Assembly: GCF_028748185.1 (NCBI RefSeq)
Contig: NZ_CP118164.1
Span: forward strand, 5,481,814-5,545,813
Length of the DNA stretch: 64,000 bases
Direction: 5' to 3'
DNA from: Bremerella sp. P1
GTDB lineage: Bacteria > Planctomycetota > Planctomycetia > Pirellulales > Pirellulaceae
Positions 35,690-45,539 of this stretch are shown here, in pieces. Both the position numbers and the translations under genes were made by a program. A model generated the notes under the pieces. The model was given only the letters and a program-made list of their open reading frames with translations. It was not told where the DNA came from and ran no database searches. Within the stretch, counting starts at the first letter, position 1; every line of letters starts with the position of its first letter.

Positions 35690-38140
35690 ATGCTCTACTT
35701 AAGTGATGTTGTGCGGTTCCGGTCAACTGCGATGATTTGCCTCGTGTTCCTGGTCTGCACCGGGATGGTCCAGGCCCAAGAGTCTCCGGAACCAACCGTC
35801 AAATTCAATCGCGATGTGAAGCCAATCCTGGCGAAGAAGTGTTTTGCGTGTCACGGCCCTGCAGAACAAGAGAGCAGTCTCCGACTGGACGAACGGGATA
35901 GCGCCGTGGCGGAAGCTGACTCGGGCATGATTGCGATTGTTCCCGGCAATGTGGAAGAAAGCGAACTCATTCGACGTATTACTTCGCATGACGAGTTCGA
36001 GAAAATGCCCCCCGAAGGTGAGGGGGTAAAGCCAGAGGAGCTGGCCATTCTTAAGACATGGATTAAGGAAGGTGCTCAATTTCAAGGGCACTGGGCATTT
36101 GAGCCTGTTTCCGACCCGAAGCCGCCAGCAACCGAACACGCGGATTGGACGCAAAACCCAATCGATCAATTCATCCTCGCTCGACTCGAAGAAAGCGGTT
36201 TGGAGCCGAACGCTCCAGCCTCGAAGCGAACGCTGATTCGTCGCGCTTATTACAACCTGACTGGCTTGCCGCCGACTAAGGAAGAGATCGAAGCGTTCGA
36301 GAAAGATGATTCGCCCGATGCCTGGAAGAATTTGGTGGATAAGCTACTGGCTTCCGAGCATTACGGCGAGAAGTGGGGACGTCATTGGCTCGACCTGGTC
36401 CGATTCGCGGAAACGAACAGCTACGAACGTGACGGTGTGAAGCCAAATGCGTGGAAGTATCGCGACTACGTGATTCGTTCGTTCAACGACAACAAGCCAT
36501 ATGATCAATTTGTCATCGAGCAGTTGGCTGGCGACGAAATCGAGAATCCAACCCCTGAGTCGATCATTGCCACCGGCTATTACAAGTTGGGCGTTTGGGA
36601 TGATGAACCAGCCGATCCTCTGCTGCACGAGTTCGATCAATACGACGACATCATTTCGACAACCAGCAAAACGTTTTTGGGAATCACGATCGGCTGTGCC
36701 CGTTGTCACGATCACAAGATCGATCCGATCAGCCAGGAAAACTACTACGAGTTCCTATCCTTCTTCCGCGGAATGAAGCCTTACGGCAATCGCGGAGATG
36801 TATCGTTTAGTCAGCGTGAGATCTCGTCGCCTGAGGTGATCTCGGCTCATGACAATCATCGACGTGAACGTGAAGCAGTCGAGAATCGCCTGAACGAGAT
36901 TGTTTCAGCCGCAATTGAGCAATTGCCTGAAAATGAACAGAAGGAAGTAAAGCGCCAGCGCGATCCGAATCGCCGTCGCGAACGCATGGACGATCGCATC
37001 GCCGAACTCGTCCCGAATGAAGCTTCGGAATACGCAGAACTGAAGCGGCAACTGGATGCTGTTAAAGATAAGGAAAAGTACCTTCCAGCTCGCGAGTTCG
37101 CCTTGGCCGTGAATAAGGCCAATAAGAATCCGGCAGAAACGACGATCATGCTGCGAGGGAATCCGCACGTCCCCGGCGATGTCGTCTCGCCAGGATTCCC
37201 GAAGTACTTCAACGATCCAAAACCAGAGATTCCGGCGCCGGCAGCCGAGCAGCAGACCTCGGGGCGTCGACTCGTCCTGGCGAAATGGATCGCCTCGGAA
37301 GACAACCTGATGACCGCACGCGTCATGGTCAATCGAATCTGGCAATTCCAGTTCGGTCGTGGTCTTGTGCGATCGTCCAGCAACTTTGGGCAGCTTGGAA
37401 CTCCACCGACGCATCCGGAACTGTTGGACTGGCTGACGAAGGAATTCGTCCGCAGTGGTTGGGATATCAAGCACATGCAGAAGTTGATGATGCTCTCGTC
37501 GGCCTATCAAATGTCTTCGGCAGGGGCCGAAAAGGGACTGGCCCAAGACCCAGCCAACGATCTTTTCTGGCGGTTCAATTCGCGTCGTCTGACGGCGGAA
37601 GAAGTGCGGGACTCGATCTTGCTGGTCAATGGTCGGTTGAACGACAAGATGTATGGCCACGGCTTCTATCCGAAAATCTCGGCGGAAGTGATGGCAGGAC
37701 AGTCGAAGCCAGGCGATGGCTGGGGCAATTCTTCCTACGAAGAACAAGCTCGCCGTGCCGTTTACATTCACGTCAAACGATCGCTGCTGACGCCGATTCT
37801 GTCGAACTTTGACTTTCCTGAGACAGACGCTCCTTGTGAGGAACGTTTCGTCACCACGCAGCCTGCCCAGGCTTTGGGGATGATCAACGGCGACTTTGCT
37901 AACGCACAATCCACCGAACTGGCCAAGCGTGTTCGCGAAACAGGAGCGACCACACCGGAAGACCAGATTCGCGAGGCGGTCCAATTCGCCATGGCTCGTG
38001 AGGCAAACGATCAAGATGTCAAGGTTGGCATCTCGCTGATCAACGATTTGAAGAAAGACCACGGTCTCGATGACCAGCGTGCTTTCGATTTGTATTGCCT
38101 GATGCTGATTAACTTGAACGAATTCTTCTTCCTGGACTAG
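35690..38140 (+). CDS. PSCyt1/DUF1549/DUF1553 planctomycete cytochrome-like protein
   Basis: An 816-residue exported protein. After a leader (ending near VQAQES) comes the planctomycete cytochrome C domain (KPILAKKCFACHGPAEQ, heme motif CFACH, about residues 44-75). Then DUF1549 (about 150-360, with LTGLPPTKEEIEAF, HWLDLVRFAETNSYERDG and a second CARCHDHK motif), and DUF1553 (from about 520, with RLVLAKWIASEDNLMTARV and NRIWQFQFGRGLV). The start is either ATG 35690 or ATG 35732; neither has a strong ribosome-binding site. It is followed by its usual partner, a DUF1501 protein. The biochemical role is unknown; these pairs are very numerous in Pirellulaceae. Confidence 0.93.
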   Translation: MLYLSDVVRFRSTAMICLVFLVCTGMVQAQESPEPTVKFNRDVKPILAKKCFACHGPAEQESSLRLDERDSAVAEADSGMIAIVPGNVEESELIRRITSHDEFEKMPPEGEGVKPEELAILKTWIKEGAQFQGHWAFEPVSDPKPPATEHADWTQNPIDQFILARLEESGLEPNAPASKRTLIRRAYYNLTGLPPTKEEIEAFEKDDSPDAWKNLVDKLLASEHYGEKWGRHWLDLVRFAETNSYERDGVKPNAWKYRDYVIRSFNDNKPYDQFVIEQLAGDEIENPTPESIIATGYYKLGVWDDEPADPLLHEFDQYDDIISTTSKTFLGITIGCARCHDHKIDPISQENYYEFLSFFRGMKPYGNRGDVSFSQREISSPEVISAHDNHRREREAVENRLNEIVSAAIEQLPENEQKEVKRQRDPNRRRERMDDRIAELVPNEASEYAELKRQLDAVKDKEKYLPAREFALAVNKANKNPAETTIMLRGNPHVPGDVVSPGFPKYFNDPKPEIPAPAAEQQTSGRRLVLAKWIASEDNLMTARVMVNRIWQFQFGRGLVRSSSNFGQLGTPPTHPELLDWLTKEFVRSGWDIKHMQKLMMLSSAYQMSSAGAEKGLAQDPANDLFWRFNSRRLTAEEVRDSILLVNGRLNDKMYGHGFYPKISAEVMAGQSKPGDGWGNSSYEEQARRAVYIHVKRSLLTPILSNFDFPETDAPCEERFVTTQPAQALGMINGDFANAQSTELAKRVRETGATTPEDQIREAVQFAMAREANDQDVKVGISLINDLKKDHGLDDQRAFDLYCLMLINLNEFFFLD

Positions 38141-38205
38141 CGTGCTCTCCTTTGAGAAGCGGTGAACGTTCAGTGAATGAAATATATTTTGAAGGAAGGT
38201 GAATC

Positions 38206-39681
38206 ATGTCGAACTCGGATATGCCAAAACCAAGTTATTGTGGCAACACGCGGCGCGAGTTCTTGTGGAATGCCGGGGCGAAGTTCCCAGGCTTGGCGCT
38301 TACGTACATGTTGGCCAAGGATGGATTTCTGGCAAACCAGGCCGTAGCCGCCGATGGCGTGTCGTCCTTTGACAATCCCTTGGCCGCCAAGCAGCCGATG
38401 TTCGAAGGCAAAGCCAAGAACGTCATCTTCCTGTTCATGTATGGCGGTCCGAGCCATATCGATACGTTCGACTACAAGCCCAAGCTGTACGGCCTGGATG
38501 GCAAGACCGTTCCGGTGAAGACCAAGGGACGTGGTGGCGAAAAGAACGAAGGCCGTGTCGTTGGTCCGAAGTGGAACTTCAAGCAGTATGGCCAGTCAGG
38601 ACAATGGGTCTCGGACCTGTTTCCTAACCTGGCGACCTGCGTCGATGACATCGCCTTCTTGAAGTCGTGTCAGGCCGACTCGCCAATTCACGGATCGGCC
38701 ATGTTGATGATGAACTCCGGCCGTATTCTCAGCGGCTTCCCAACGTTAGGTTCGTGGGTCACTTACGGGCTGGGTACGGTCAATCAGAACTTGCCAGGCT
38801 ACGTCGTGATGCTGGACCCGACGGGCGGTCCGATCAGTGGTGCCAAAAACTGGACGTGCGGCTTCATGCCAGCCAACTACCAGGGCACGATCTTCCGCAG
38901 CAAGGGGGCACCGATTATCGATCTGGCCACGCCCGAGGGAATGACCCGAGAAGCCCAGCGTCGTATCCTCGACGCGATGAAAGAGGCCAATCAGCAGCAC
39001 TACGCTTCGCGAGTCGACAACACCGAACTGTCGGCGCGGATTCATAGTTACGAGCTCGCCTATCGCATGCAGGAACATGCTCCTGAGGCGGTCGATCTCG
39101 AAAACGAAACGGAAGACACGAAGAAGCTGTACGGTATCGACAATCCGCAGACCGAAGAGTTCGGTCGTCGCTGCTTGTTGGCTCGCCGATTGGTGGAGCG
39201 AGGTGTTCGCTTCGTTCAGCTCTATTCCGGCGGTCACCACAACGACAATAACTGGGATGCTCACGGCGATCTGGAAAAGAACCACAACTACCACGCCGGT
39301 CGCACTGACAAGCCGATTGCCGGTCTGATCAAAGACCTCAAGCGTAAGGGCATGCTGGACGATACGCTGATCGTCTGGGGTGGTGAGTTTGGTCGTCAGC
39401 CGACAGCCGAATATGAAAAGGGTACCGGTCGCGATCACAACTCGTACGGGTTCACCATGTGGATGGCAGGTGGCGGTATCAAGGGTGGTGTTTCGTACGG
39501 AGCCACCGACGAACTCGGGGCCTCGGCGGTCGAAAATCCGCTGCACGTCAAGCGAATTCATGCCACCATCCTGAATCAGTTGGGACTCGACCCGAATCAC
39601 CTCAGCTACTTCTACAGTGGACTGGATCAAAAGCTGGTCGGCGTGGAACATACCGATCCGATTCACGAGATCATTTCTTAG
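38206..39681 (+). CDS. DUF1501 protein with Tat signal
   Basis: A 491-residue protein of the alkaline-phosphatase-like superfamily subgroup DUF1501. The N-terminus has a twin-arginine signal (NTRREFLWNAG). Core motifs include NVIFLFMYGGPSHIDTFDYK, a metal-site-like NNWDAHGDLEKNH and VWGGEFGRQPTAE with GRDHN. AAGGAAGGTG lies before ATG 38206. It sits 65 bases after the DUF1553 gene and is clearly its operon partner. It is related to sulfatases by fold, but no formylglycine motif is present. Confidence 0.93.
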   Translation: MSNSDMPKPSYCGNTRREFLWNAGAKFPGLALTYMLAKDGFLANQAVAADGVSSFDNPLAAKQPMFEGKAKNVIFLFMYGGPSHIDTFDYKPKLYGLDGKTVPVKTKGRGGEKNEGRVVGPKWNFKQYGQSGQWVSDLFPNLATCVDDIAFLKSCQADSPIHGSAMLMMNSGRILSGFPTLGSWVTYGLGTVNQNLPGYVVMLDPTGGPISGAKNWTCGFMPANYQGTIFRSKGAPIIDLATPEGMTREAQRRILDAMKEANQQHYASRVDNTELSARIHSYELAYRMQEHAPEAVDLENETEDTKKLYGIDNPQTEEFGRRCLLARRLVERGVRFVQLYSGGHHNDNNWDAHGDLEKNHNYHAGRTDKPIAGLIKDLKRKGMLDDTLIVWGGEFGRQPTAEYEKGTGRDHNSYGFTMWMAGGGIKGGVSYGATDELGASAVENPLHVKRIHATILNQLGLDPNHLSYFYSGLDQKLVGVEHTDPIHEIIS

Positions 39682-39722
39682 TCTTCCAGACGTCGACTCT
39701 CTCGAGAAAACCAATACCTATG

Positions 39723-39758
39723 AAAGCGTCTCGCTCGTATCGAGTGAGACGCTTTTTT
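39723..39758 (+). terminator. Intrinsic terminator after DUF1501 gene
   Basis: A 15-bp stem with one G-T pair (39723-39737 with 39741-39755), a TAT loop and a run of six T (39753-39758). Confidence 0.9.
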
Positions 39759-39852
39759 GCTGCGCTTTAGTCGGGGTCGCGTCGGGCTGAAAACGGGGTA
39801 AAATACGGCAAGATGTGATGCGAGGCCTTCATCCCCACGAAGTGGTGCAGCA

Positions 39853-41451
39853 ATGAGTAAGATCGATTTAAAAGGATTGGATATCGATGTCGAAGACGTA
39901 CGCCGGAATATGGCCCCTTCGACTCTCTATGAAGAAGCCATTCGAGACGAGGAAGACGCGGCCATCGCCGATTCCGGGGCTCTGATTGCCTACAGTGGTG
40001 CAAAGACCGGGCGGTCTCCGAAAGACAAGCGAGTTGTCGAAGCGGAACAGTCGAAGGACGACGTCTGGTGGGGAACGATCAATATCCCCATCGAAGACTA
40101 CACCTATCGCATCAATCTCGAGCGGGCCAAAGATTATCTAAATACGCGCAAGAAGCTGTATGTCATTGATGCGTTTGCCGGCTGGGATCCGAAATACCGC
40201 CTGAAGATTCGGGTGATCTGCTCGCGCCCTTATCACGCGTTGTTCATGCACACCATGCTGATCCGGCCAACCGCCGAGGAACTGAAGGATTTTGGCGATC
40301 CGGACGTGGTGATCTACAACGCCGGCCGTTTTCCGGCCAATCGCCATACGCCTGGGATGACCTCGAAGACCAGTGTGGACGTCAATCTAGAAGACCGCGA
40401 GATGGTCATCCTCGGCACGGAATACGCCGGGGAAATGAAGAAGGGCGTCTTCACCATGATGAACTATTACATGCCCAAGCAGGGCGTGCTGTCGATGCAT
40501 TGCAGTGCGACCTGTGCTCCCGATTCGGATCAAAGCAGTATCCTGTTCGGCCTTTCTGGTACCGGCAAGACAACGCTTTCCGCTGATCCGAAGCGGCTGT
40601 TGATCGGCGATGACGAGCATTGCTGGAGCGATGACGGCGTCTTCAATATTGAAGGGGGCTGCTACGCCAAAGCGATCGATCTGACGCCTGACAATGAGCC
40701 CGAGATCTTCCAGGCACTGCGTTTTGGTTCGGTTTTAGAGAACGTGGTTTACGACAAAGAAGATCATCACGTTGACTTCACGGATACCAGCATCACGCAG
40801 AATACGCGTGGGGCGTATCCGATTGAGTTCATTCGCAACGCCAAGATTCCGTGCGTTGCTGGGCATCCGAGCGATGCGATCTTCTTGACCTGCGACGCGT
40901 TTGGCGTGCTTCCGCCGGTTAGCCGGCTGACGCCTGCCCAGGCCATGTACCACTTCATTTCCGGTTACACGGCCAAGATTGCCGGTACCGAAATGGGTGT
41001 TACCGAACCGCAAGCAACGTTTAGTCCTTGCTTCGGAGGTCCCTTCCTCGTGTGGCATCCCGGCAAATACGCCGAACTTCTGGCCGACAAGTTGAGAAAG
41101 CACAACACGAATGTGTGGCTCGTGAACACGGGCTGGACGGGCGGTGCTCACGGCGTTGGGTCGCGGATCAAGCTGAAATATACCCGAGCTATTGTCGATG
41201 CCATCCACAACGGCGAGTTGGCCAAGGCTCCGACGGCGGTTGACCCCGTGTTTGGTCTTCATGTGGTTCAGTCGTGTCCTGGGGTTCCCAGTGAGATGCT
41301 CAACCCGCAAAGCACCTGGGAGGATCCTGCCCAGTACTTTGCTACCGCATCGAGATTGGCGTCACTTTTTATTGATAATTTCCAGAAGTACGCCTCTGGG
41401 GTTACGGAAGAAGTACGTCAGGCAGGGCCAGTCACCGAAACTTCTGTCTAA
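39853..41451 (+). CDS. pckA: Phosphoenolpyruvate carboxykinase (ATP)
   Basis: A 532-residue cytosolic enzyme converting oxaloacetate and ATP to phosphoenolpyruvate, CO2 and ADP: the entry step of gluconeogenesis. The ATP-type signature is clear: the P-loop GLSGTGKTTLSADP, the kinase-2/metal region LIGDDEHCWSDDGVFNIEGG, RTPD-like GAYPIEFI and NTGWTGG with the RIKLKYTRA region. Substrate residues in GRSPKDKR and NAGRFPANRHTPG are also present. Length matches the family. It stands as a single gene between terminators and the sulfatase gene. Confidence 0.97.
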   Translation: MSKIDLKGLDIDVEDVRRNMAPSTLYEEAIRDEEDAAIADSGALIAYSGAKTGRSPKDKRVVEAEQSKDDVWWGTINIPIEDYTYRINLERAKDYLNTRKKLYVIDAFAGWDPKYRLKIRVICSRPYHALFMHTMLIRPTAEELKDFGDPDVVIYNAGRFPANRHTPGMTSKTSVDVNLEDREMVILGTEYAGEMKKGVFTMMNYYMPKQGVLSMHCSATCAPDSDQSSILFGLSGTGKTTLSADPKRLLIGDDEHCWSDDGVFNIEGGCYAKAIDLTPDNEPEIFQALRFGSVLENVVYDKEDHHVDFTDTSITQNTRGAYPIEFIRNAKIPCVAGHPSDAIFLTCDAFGVLPPVSRLTPAQAMYHFISGYTAKIAGTEMGVTEPQATFSPCFGGPFLVWHPGKYAELLADKLRKHNTNVWLVNTGWTGGAHGVGSRIKLKYTRAIVDAIHNGELAKAPTAVDPVFGLHVVQSCPGVPSEMLNPQSTWEDPAQYFATASRLASLFIDNFQKYASGVTEEVRQAGPVTETSV

Positions 41452-41572
41452 AAGAATCTCGGCTCCGGGTGAATCTCATCTCGATTCCGATTATGCTCAA
41501 GCATCGGCCTGCGCGGATTGAAACGTTTGGGCCTGTCGGCATCGCGATAACCCCACCTGGAGATGAGACGGC

Positions 41573-43021
41573 ATGACGACTCGAGTCTTCCCCTGCCTGC
41601 TGCTTTTCTTACTGATCACATGTTGCTGGGGCGTCACTGCCCAAGCCGCCGAAGCCAAACGCCCCAACTTTGTCTTCTTCCTTGTGGATGACCTCGGCTG
41701 GGCAGACCTGACTTGCTACGGCAGTACCTTCCACGAGACCCCCAATATTGATGCCTTGGCCTCAAGTGGGATGAAATTCAATCAGGCGTACACGGCATGT
41801 CCCGTATGCTCGCCAACACGGGCCTCGATTCTGACCGGCCGCCACCCAGTGCGGGTGGATGTGACTGACTGGATTCCTGGCAATGGGGGCACCGGCAAGT
41901 TCCTTCAGGTCCAAGATCGCGATAACCTGGCACTAGATGAAGTGACAATCGCCGAGGTGCTGAAAGGGGAGGGGTACCAAACCTTCTTTGCGGGCAAATG
42001 GCACCTAGGGGATGAAGGGCATTGGCCCACCGATCAAGGTTTCGATACCAACATCGGCGGGAATCATAAGGGTTCGCCTCCTGGTGGTTACTACGCTCCT
42101 TGGAAAAACCCCACGCTTGAGGCCAAGAAGGATGGGGAATACCTGACCGAGCGACTGACCGAGGAGTCGATTCACTTCCTAGAGACACGCGACGTGGAGA
42201 AGCCGTTCTTCCTGTATCTCTGCTATTACAATGTTCACACCCCGATCACCCCCTACAAAAAGCGGGTTGAGCACTTCCAGGAAAAGGCCGAAAAGACCTT
42301 TCAGGATAAGACACCGACGATCGTCGAGCACAACGGGCAATCGCGAGCCCGCCAGGACAACGCCGCGTACGCTTCGATGGTCGCCGCGGTCGATCAAAGC
42401 GTTGGGGATATCCTCGATAAACTCGAGGAGTTGAAGCTGGACGATAATACGGTCGTTTGTTTCTTCTCGGACAACGGCGGCCTGTGTACCCTGCGTGGCG
42501 CTGGCCCGACGTGTAACTTGCCGCTCCGAAGTGGCAAGGGATGGTTGTATGAAGGGGGCGTGCGAAGCCCGATGATCGTGCGTGCTCCCGGGGTGACCGC
42601 CGCGGGTAGCGTATCAGAATCGCCGGTTGTCAGCACCGACTTCTTCCCAACAATGCTGGACCTGGCCGATTTACCGCTGCAGCCCAAGCTGCATGCCGAT
42701 GGTCAATCGCTGATCGACTTGTTGGAAGAGGAGAAGTCGCCGGAACCTCGAGCCTTCTATTGGCACTATCCTCATTACCACGGTTCGACCTGGACACCGG
42801 GTGCTTCGATTCGCGACGGCGATTGGAAGCTGATCGAGTTTTACGAATATGACGAGGTCGAACTCTACAACCTTGCCAAAGACCCCGGCGAGCAGAACGA
42901 CTTGAGCCAGTCGATGCCGGAAAAGACGACCGAGCTTCGCGAGAAGCTAAAAGCCTGGCAGAAGAAGATGAACGCCAAAATGCCAGAGCCTAACCCTAAG
43001 TATCGCGGCGGCGCGAAATAG
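41573..43021 (+). CDS. Sulfatase (arylsulfatase A-like), second copy
   Basis: A 482-residue exported type I sulfatase. The leader ends near AQAAEAK; a metal-binding [13 protein letters not shown] follows; the formylglycine motif is CSPTR in [27 protein letters not shown] and FFSDNGGLC complete the active site. GGAGATGAG lies upstream of ATG 41573. It differs from the first sulfatase (5423) in the core motif (CSPTR against CSPSR) and in the inserts, so the two probably have different substrates. The MFS transporter gene follows by 110 bases. Confidence 0.95.
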   Translation: MTTRVFPCLLLFLLITCCWGVTAQAAEAKRPNFVFFLVDDLGWADLTCYGSTFHETPNIDALASSGMKFNQAYTACPVCSPTRASILTGRHPVRVDVTDWIPGNGGTGKFLQVQDRDNLALDEVTIAEVLKGEGYQTFFAGKWHLGDEGHWPTDQGFDTNIGGNHKGSPPGGYYAPWKNPTLEAKKDGEYLTERLTEESIHFLETRDVEKPFFLYLCYYNVHTPITPYKKRVEHFQEKAEKTFQDKTPTIVEHNGQSRARQDNAAYASMVAAVDQSVGDILDKLEELKLDDNTVVCFFSDNGGLCTLRGAGPTCNLPLRSGKGWLYEGGVRSPMIVRAPGVTAAGSVSESPVVSTDFFPTMLDLADLPLQPKLHADGQSLIDLLEEEKSPEPRAFYWHYPHYHGSTWTPGASIRDGDWKLIEFYEYDEVELYNLAKDPGEQNDLSQSMPEKTTELREKLKAWQKKMNAKMPEPNPKYRGGAK

Positions 43022-43131
43022 AACATTGCCCCCGGTTTGTGAAGACTGCTAGCTGAGCTACAATCGAGCCCCAACATCCCGCCTGTTAAATAGCTATTCC
43101 ACGTGAAAAAACGCTAAAAGGAACCTGGTTG

Positions 43132-44391
43132 ATGCTGAATTCTAAGGTCATCGGACTCTCGGTGATGATGTTCCTCCAATTTTTTGTCTGGGGAGCATGG
43201 TACGTAACGGTCGGTAATTTCATGGCTGCCAATGGAATGACCGACCAGATTAGTTGGGCCTACACCGTGGCTCCGATCGCGGCGATCATTTCTCCCTTCT
43301 TCTTGGGGTTTGTCGCCGACAGGTACTTCGCATCGGAACGGGTCTTGGGCTCGCTGCACATTTTGGGTGCCTGTGCGATGCTGGCCGCTCCATTCACGGC
43401 CACGATCAGCCCACTGGCGTTTATTCTGACGCTTTTGGTTCATGTGTTGTGCTACATGCCGACGCTTGGGCTTACCAACACGTTGGCATTCCATAACATC
43501 GAAGACCAAGAAAAGCAGTTTCCGATCATTCGCGTATTCGGCACTATTGGGTGGATCGCCGCAAACCTGACCGTCAGTAGTGTTTTCGGTGCCGATACGT
43601 CAGCTCAGCAGTTCTACATCACGGCGGTTGCAGGGGTGGCGCTGGGTATTTTCAGCTTCTTTCTGCCTCACACGCCACCTCCATCGAAGGGGAAAGCCGT
43701 TACTTTTCGCGAGATCATTGGCGCCGATACGCTTTCGATGATGAAGGAACGATCGTTCTTCATCTTCATTTTGGGATCGTTCCTGATTTGTATTCCGTTG
43801 GCGGCTTACTATGCATTCGCACCAGTCTTCGTTAAGCACACCGGCTTTGAAGCACCTGCCAGTTACATGTCGTTAGGGCAAATGTCCGAAATCGTATTCA
43901 TGCTGTTGATGCCTCTCTTCTTCGCACGATTAGGCGTGAAGTGGATGTTGTTCGTGGGTATGGCGGCTTGGGTGCTACGTTACGGTTTGTTTGCCGGTGC
44001 GGAAGGGCTGGAAGGCAGTTTGGCCTACGGCATGGTCATCGGCGGCATCTTGCTGCACGGTATCTGTTATGACTTCTTCTTTGTCACCGGGTTTATTTAT
44101 ACGGACAAGAAGTGCACGAAGGAGACGCGCGGTCAGGCCCAAGGATTCCTGGTCTTGGTTACCCAGGGTCTGGGTTTAGGGATTGGAGCCCAGGTCATGG
44201 GATGGTTGTTCGGCTCGCTGACAGACGCTGATGGTGCGACCAACTGGCAAATGCTCTGGCTGATTCCTTGTATTGCCTCCGGCGTCATCATGGTGATCTT
44301 TGGTCTGCTGTTTAATGATAAGGTCGACGCCTCGGATGAAGAGGCTGGCTACGGAACCGACGACGCTCCAGCGACTGAACCGTCACATTAA
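43132..44391 (+). CDS. MFS nucleoside:H+ symporter family transporter
   Basis: A transporter of about 419 residues with 12 predicted membrane helices. The NupG/XapB-type family is suggested by the N-terminal MFLQFFVWGAWYVTVGNFM, DRYFASERVLG after helix 2, and LTNTLAFHNI with RVFGTIGWIAAN. AAAAGGA lies before ATG 43132; a TTG one codon upstream is not needed. The acidic C-terminus (DKVDASDEEAGYG) is cytoplasmic. The substrate may be a nucleoside or a sugar. It probably works with the sulfatase gene upstream only by proximity. Confidence 0.88.
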   Translation: MLNSKVIGLSVMMFLQFFVWGAWYVTVGNFMAANGMTDQISWAYTVAPIAAIISPFFLGFVADRYFASERVLGSLHILGACAMLAAPFTATISPLAFILTLLVHVLCYMPTLGLTNTLAFHNIEDQEKQFPIIRVFGTIGWIAANLTVSSVFGADTSAQQFYITAVAGVALGIFSFFLPHTPPPSKGKAVTFREIIGADTLSMMKERSFFIFILGSFLICIPLAAYYAFAPVFVKHTGFEAPASYMSLGQMSEIVFMLLMPLFFARLGVKWMLFVGMAAWVLRYGLFAGAEGLEGSLAYGMVIGGILLHGICYDFFFVTGFIYTDKKCTKETRGQAQGFLVLVTQGLGLGIGAQVMGWLFGSLTDADGATNWQMLWLIPCIASGVIMVIFGLLFNDKVDASDEEAGYGTDDAPATEPSH

Positions 44392-44420
44392 GCGCGACGG
44401 TGCGCATTAAATCACTCTCA

Positions 44421-44455
44421 AAAACGCCGCCACGTGAAGACGTGAGCGGCGTTTT
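44421..44455 (+). terminator. Intrinsic terminator after MFS transporter
   Basis: A GC-rich two-part stem, with a short bulge and GAAG loop, from 44421 to about 44450, followed by five T. It also carries four A upstream and so can work on both strands. Confidence 0.82.
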
Positions 44456-44742
44456 TCATGGCGTTTGGGCACTTTCATACGTGCGTAAATGCTTGTTTGT
44501 CAATGGTTTATCCCACTCGCTGGGAAAATTCTGGGTGATTTGCCGAGTTTTTCTAAAGCTCGCAGTTTGACACTCTAGAGACGTGACATAGGTTTCAGGT
44601 GTTCAGGGAGTGCACCGCATAACCTGGATGGCAACAGGATTAGTTGCCGGACATTACTCGTCTCATCTGGAACTCATCAACACCTTTTTAGGAACTCGAG
44701 TATCCCGGTGCGCGGGCAATGGTCTGCCGCCAATGTCCCCCG

Positions 44743-44815
44743 ACAAAGGCAAACTGGTCGCGAGGCCAGGACGCAAAGCCAAGGACCACTTCATTGTGGT
44801 AGCCAGGCTGCCGAA
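44743..44815 (+). promoter_or_regulatory. Cyclic di-GMP class I (GEMM-I) riboswitch
   Basis: The aptamer consensus is nearly complete: GGCAAAC at 44748-44754; a P2 hairpin 44754-44759/44764-44769 closed by a GCGA tetraloop; the invariant GACGCAAAGCC at 44770-44780; a P3 hairpin ACCAC/GTGGT around 44786-44798; then GTAGCCAGGCTGCC, whose TGCC closes P1. It lies 185 bases before the Flp pilin start. Just downstream, 44825-44830 pairs with 44837-44842 followed by TTT, and GGGTT (44816-44820) could compete for the AACC of its loop, a possible expression platform. Whether ligand turns the gene on or off is not readable. Confidence 0.93.
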
Positions 44816-44996
44816 GGGTTGACCACGGACTTAACCGTCCGTTTCCTGATGGCTGTGTATGGGACTGAGGCATCACCTTAGAGGACCGCATTCAACCGAG
44901 TTTTTGCAGACCAGCGTGATGGATTCGTCGTGGTTGAACAGCGGTAGTAAGCATCCTTAGTATTGTGCCGATTTTAGGCAACGTTGGAGAATTCTC

Positions 44997-45197
44997 ATGC
45001 AAGGTCTCATCCAGAAGGTACAGAACTTTCTCGTATCGGAAGACGGTCCCACCGCGGTTGAATACGCCGTGATGCTGGCTCTGATCGTCATCGTATGTCT
45101 GACCGCTATTCAAGCGATCGGTACCCAGGCGAACGCTACGTTCACCAAGATTGGTACGGACATGCAAACTGCTAACACCACTGGTGGTGCGGTATAA
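44997..45197 (+). CDS. flp: Flp-type pilin
   Basis: A 66-residue major Flp pilin precursor. The leader is cleaved after the Gly in EDGPTAVEYAVMLALIVIV, leaving Glu5 and Tyr6 as in Flp pilins, followed by the single hydrophobic helix. GGAG lies nine bases before ATG 44997. It is preceded by a cyclic di-GMP riboswitch and followed by two strong terminators, which fits a heavily expressed, separately transcribed pilin gene at the head of the tad locus. Confidence 0.95.
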   Translation: MQGLIQKVQNFLVSEDGPTAVEYAVMLALIVIVCLTAIQAIGTQANATFTKIGTDMQTANTTGGAV

Positions 45198-45213
45198 GCC
45201 GCCTAACCCAACG

Positions 45214-45245
45214 ACGCGTGTGCCACTTTGGCTCACGCGTTTTTT
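45214..45245 (+). terminator. Strong terminator after flp
   Basis: A 12-bp stem with one mismatch (45214-45225 with 45229-45240), a CTT loop and six T. Confidence 0.9.
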
Positions 45246-45259
45246 CATGAAACACTTGG

Positions 45260-45308
45260 AAAGCCCCGGGGCGCCCTATCACGGGGACCTGCGGGGCTTT
45301 TCTTTTTT
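45260..45308 (+). terminator. Second terminator after flp
   Basis: Stem 45260-45267 with 45293-45300 (AAAGCCCC/GGGGCTTT), an internal GC-rich loop, then TCTTTTTT. The remaining bases to 45539 hold no gene and probably contain the promoter of the rest of the tad operon. Confidence 0.75.
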
Positions 45309-45539
45309 CAGGTTAGTTCGGTTTTAGCGGGATCATCGATTAACGCGGTGTGGAAACCAATTCCGGACAGGCAGAAATCGGCGAAAAAACGGACCTTAGT
45401 GGCCGCATGACGGCCAGTGTGAGCTACTGTTTTGTGCCGGAGCCTGCTGGCAGTGCTGCCGGAAACAAGTCGTGGTATCCCTTAATTTGCGCATTTAGTG
45501 GTCGGCCTCGCATAAGACGCGCGAGGTGAGGAGAAAGTC

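Noticed and set aside
36905-38062. A 385-codon open frame antisense to the DUF1553 gene
   Set aside because: Same reason: a shadow of a strongly coding strand, with no recognisable protein features.
44610-44822. A 70-codon frame upstream of flp
   Set aside because: It overlaps the cyclic di-GMP aptamer, whose conserved RNA sequence explains this stretch better.
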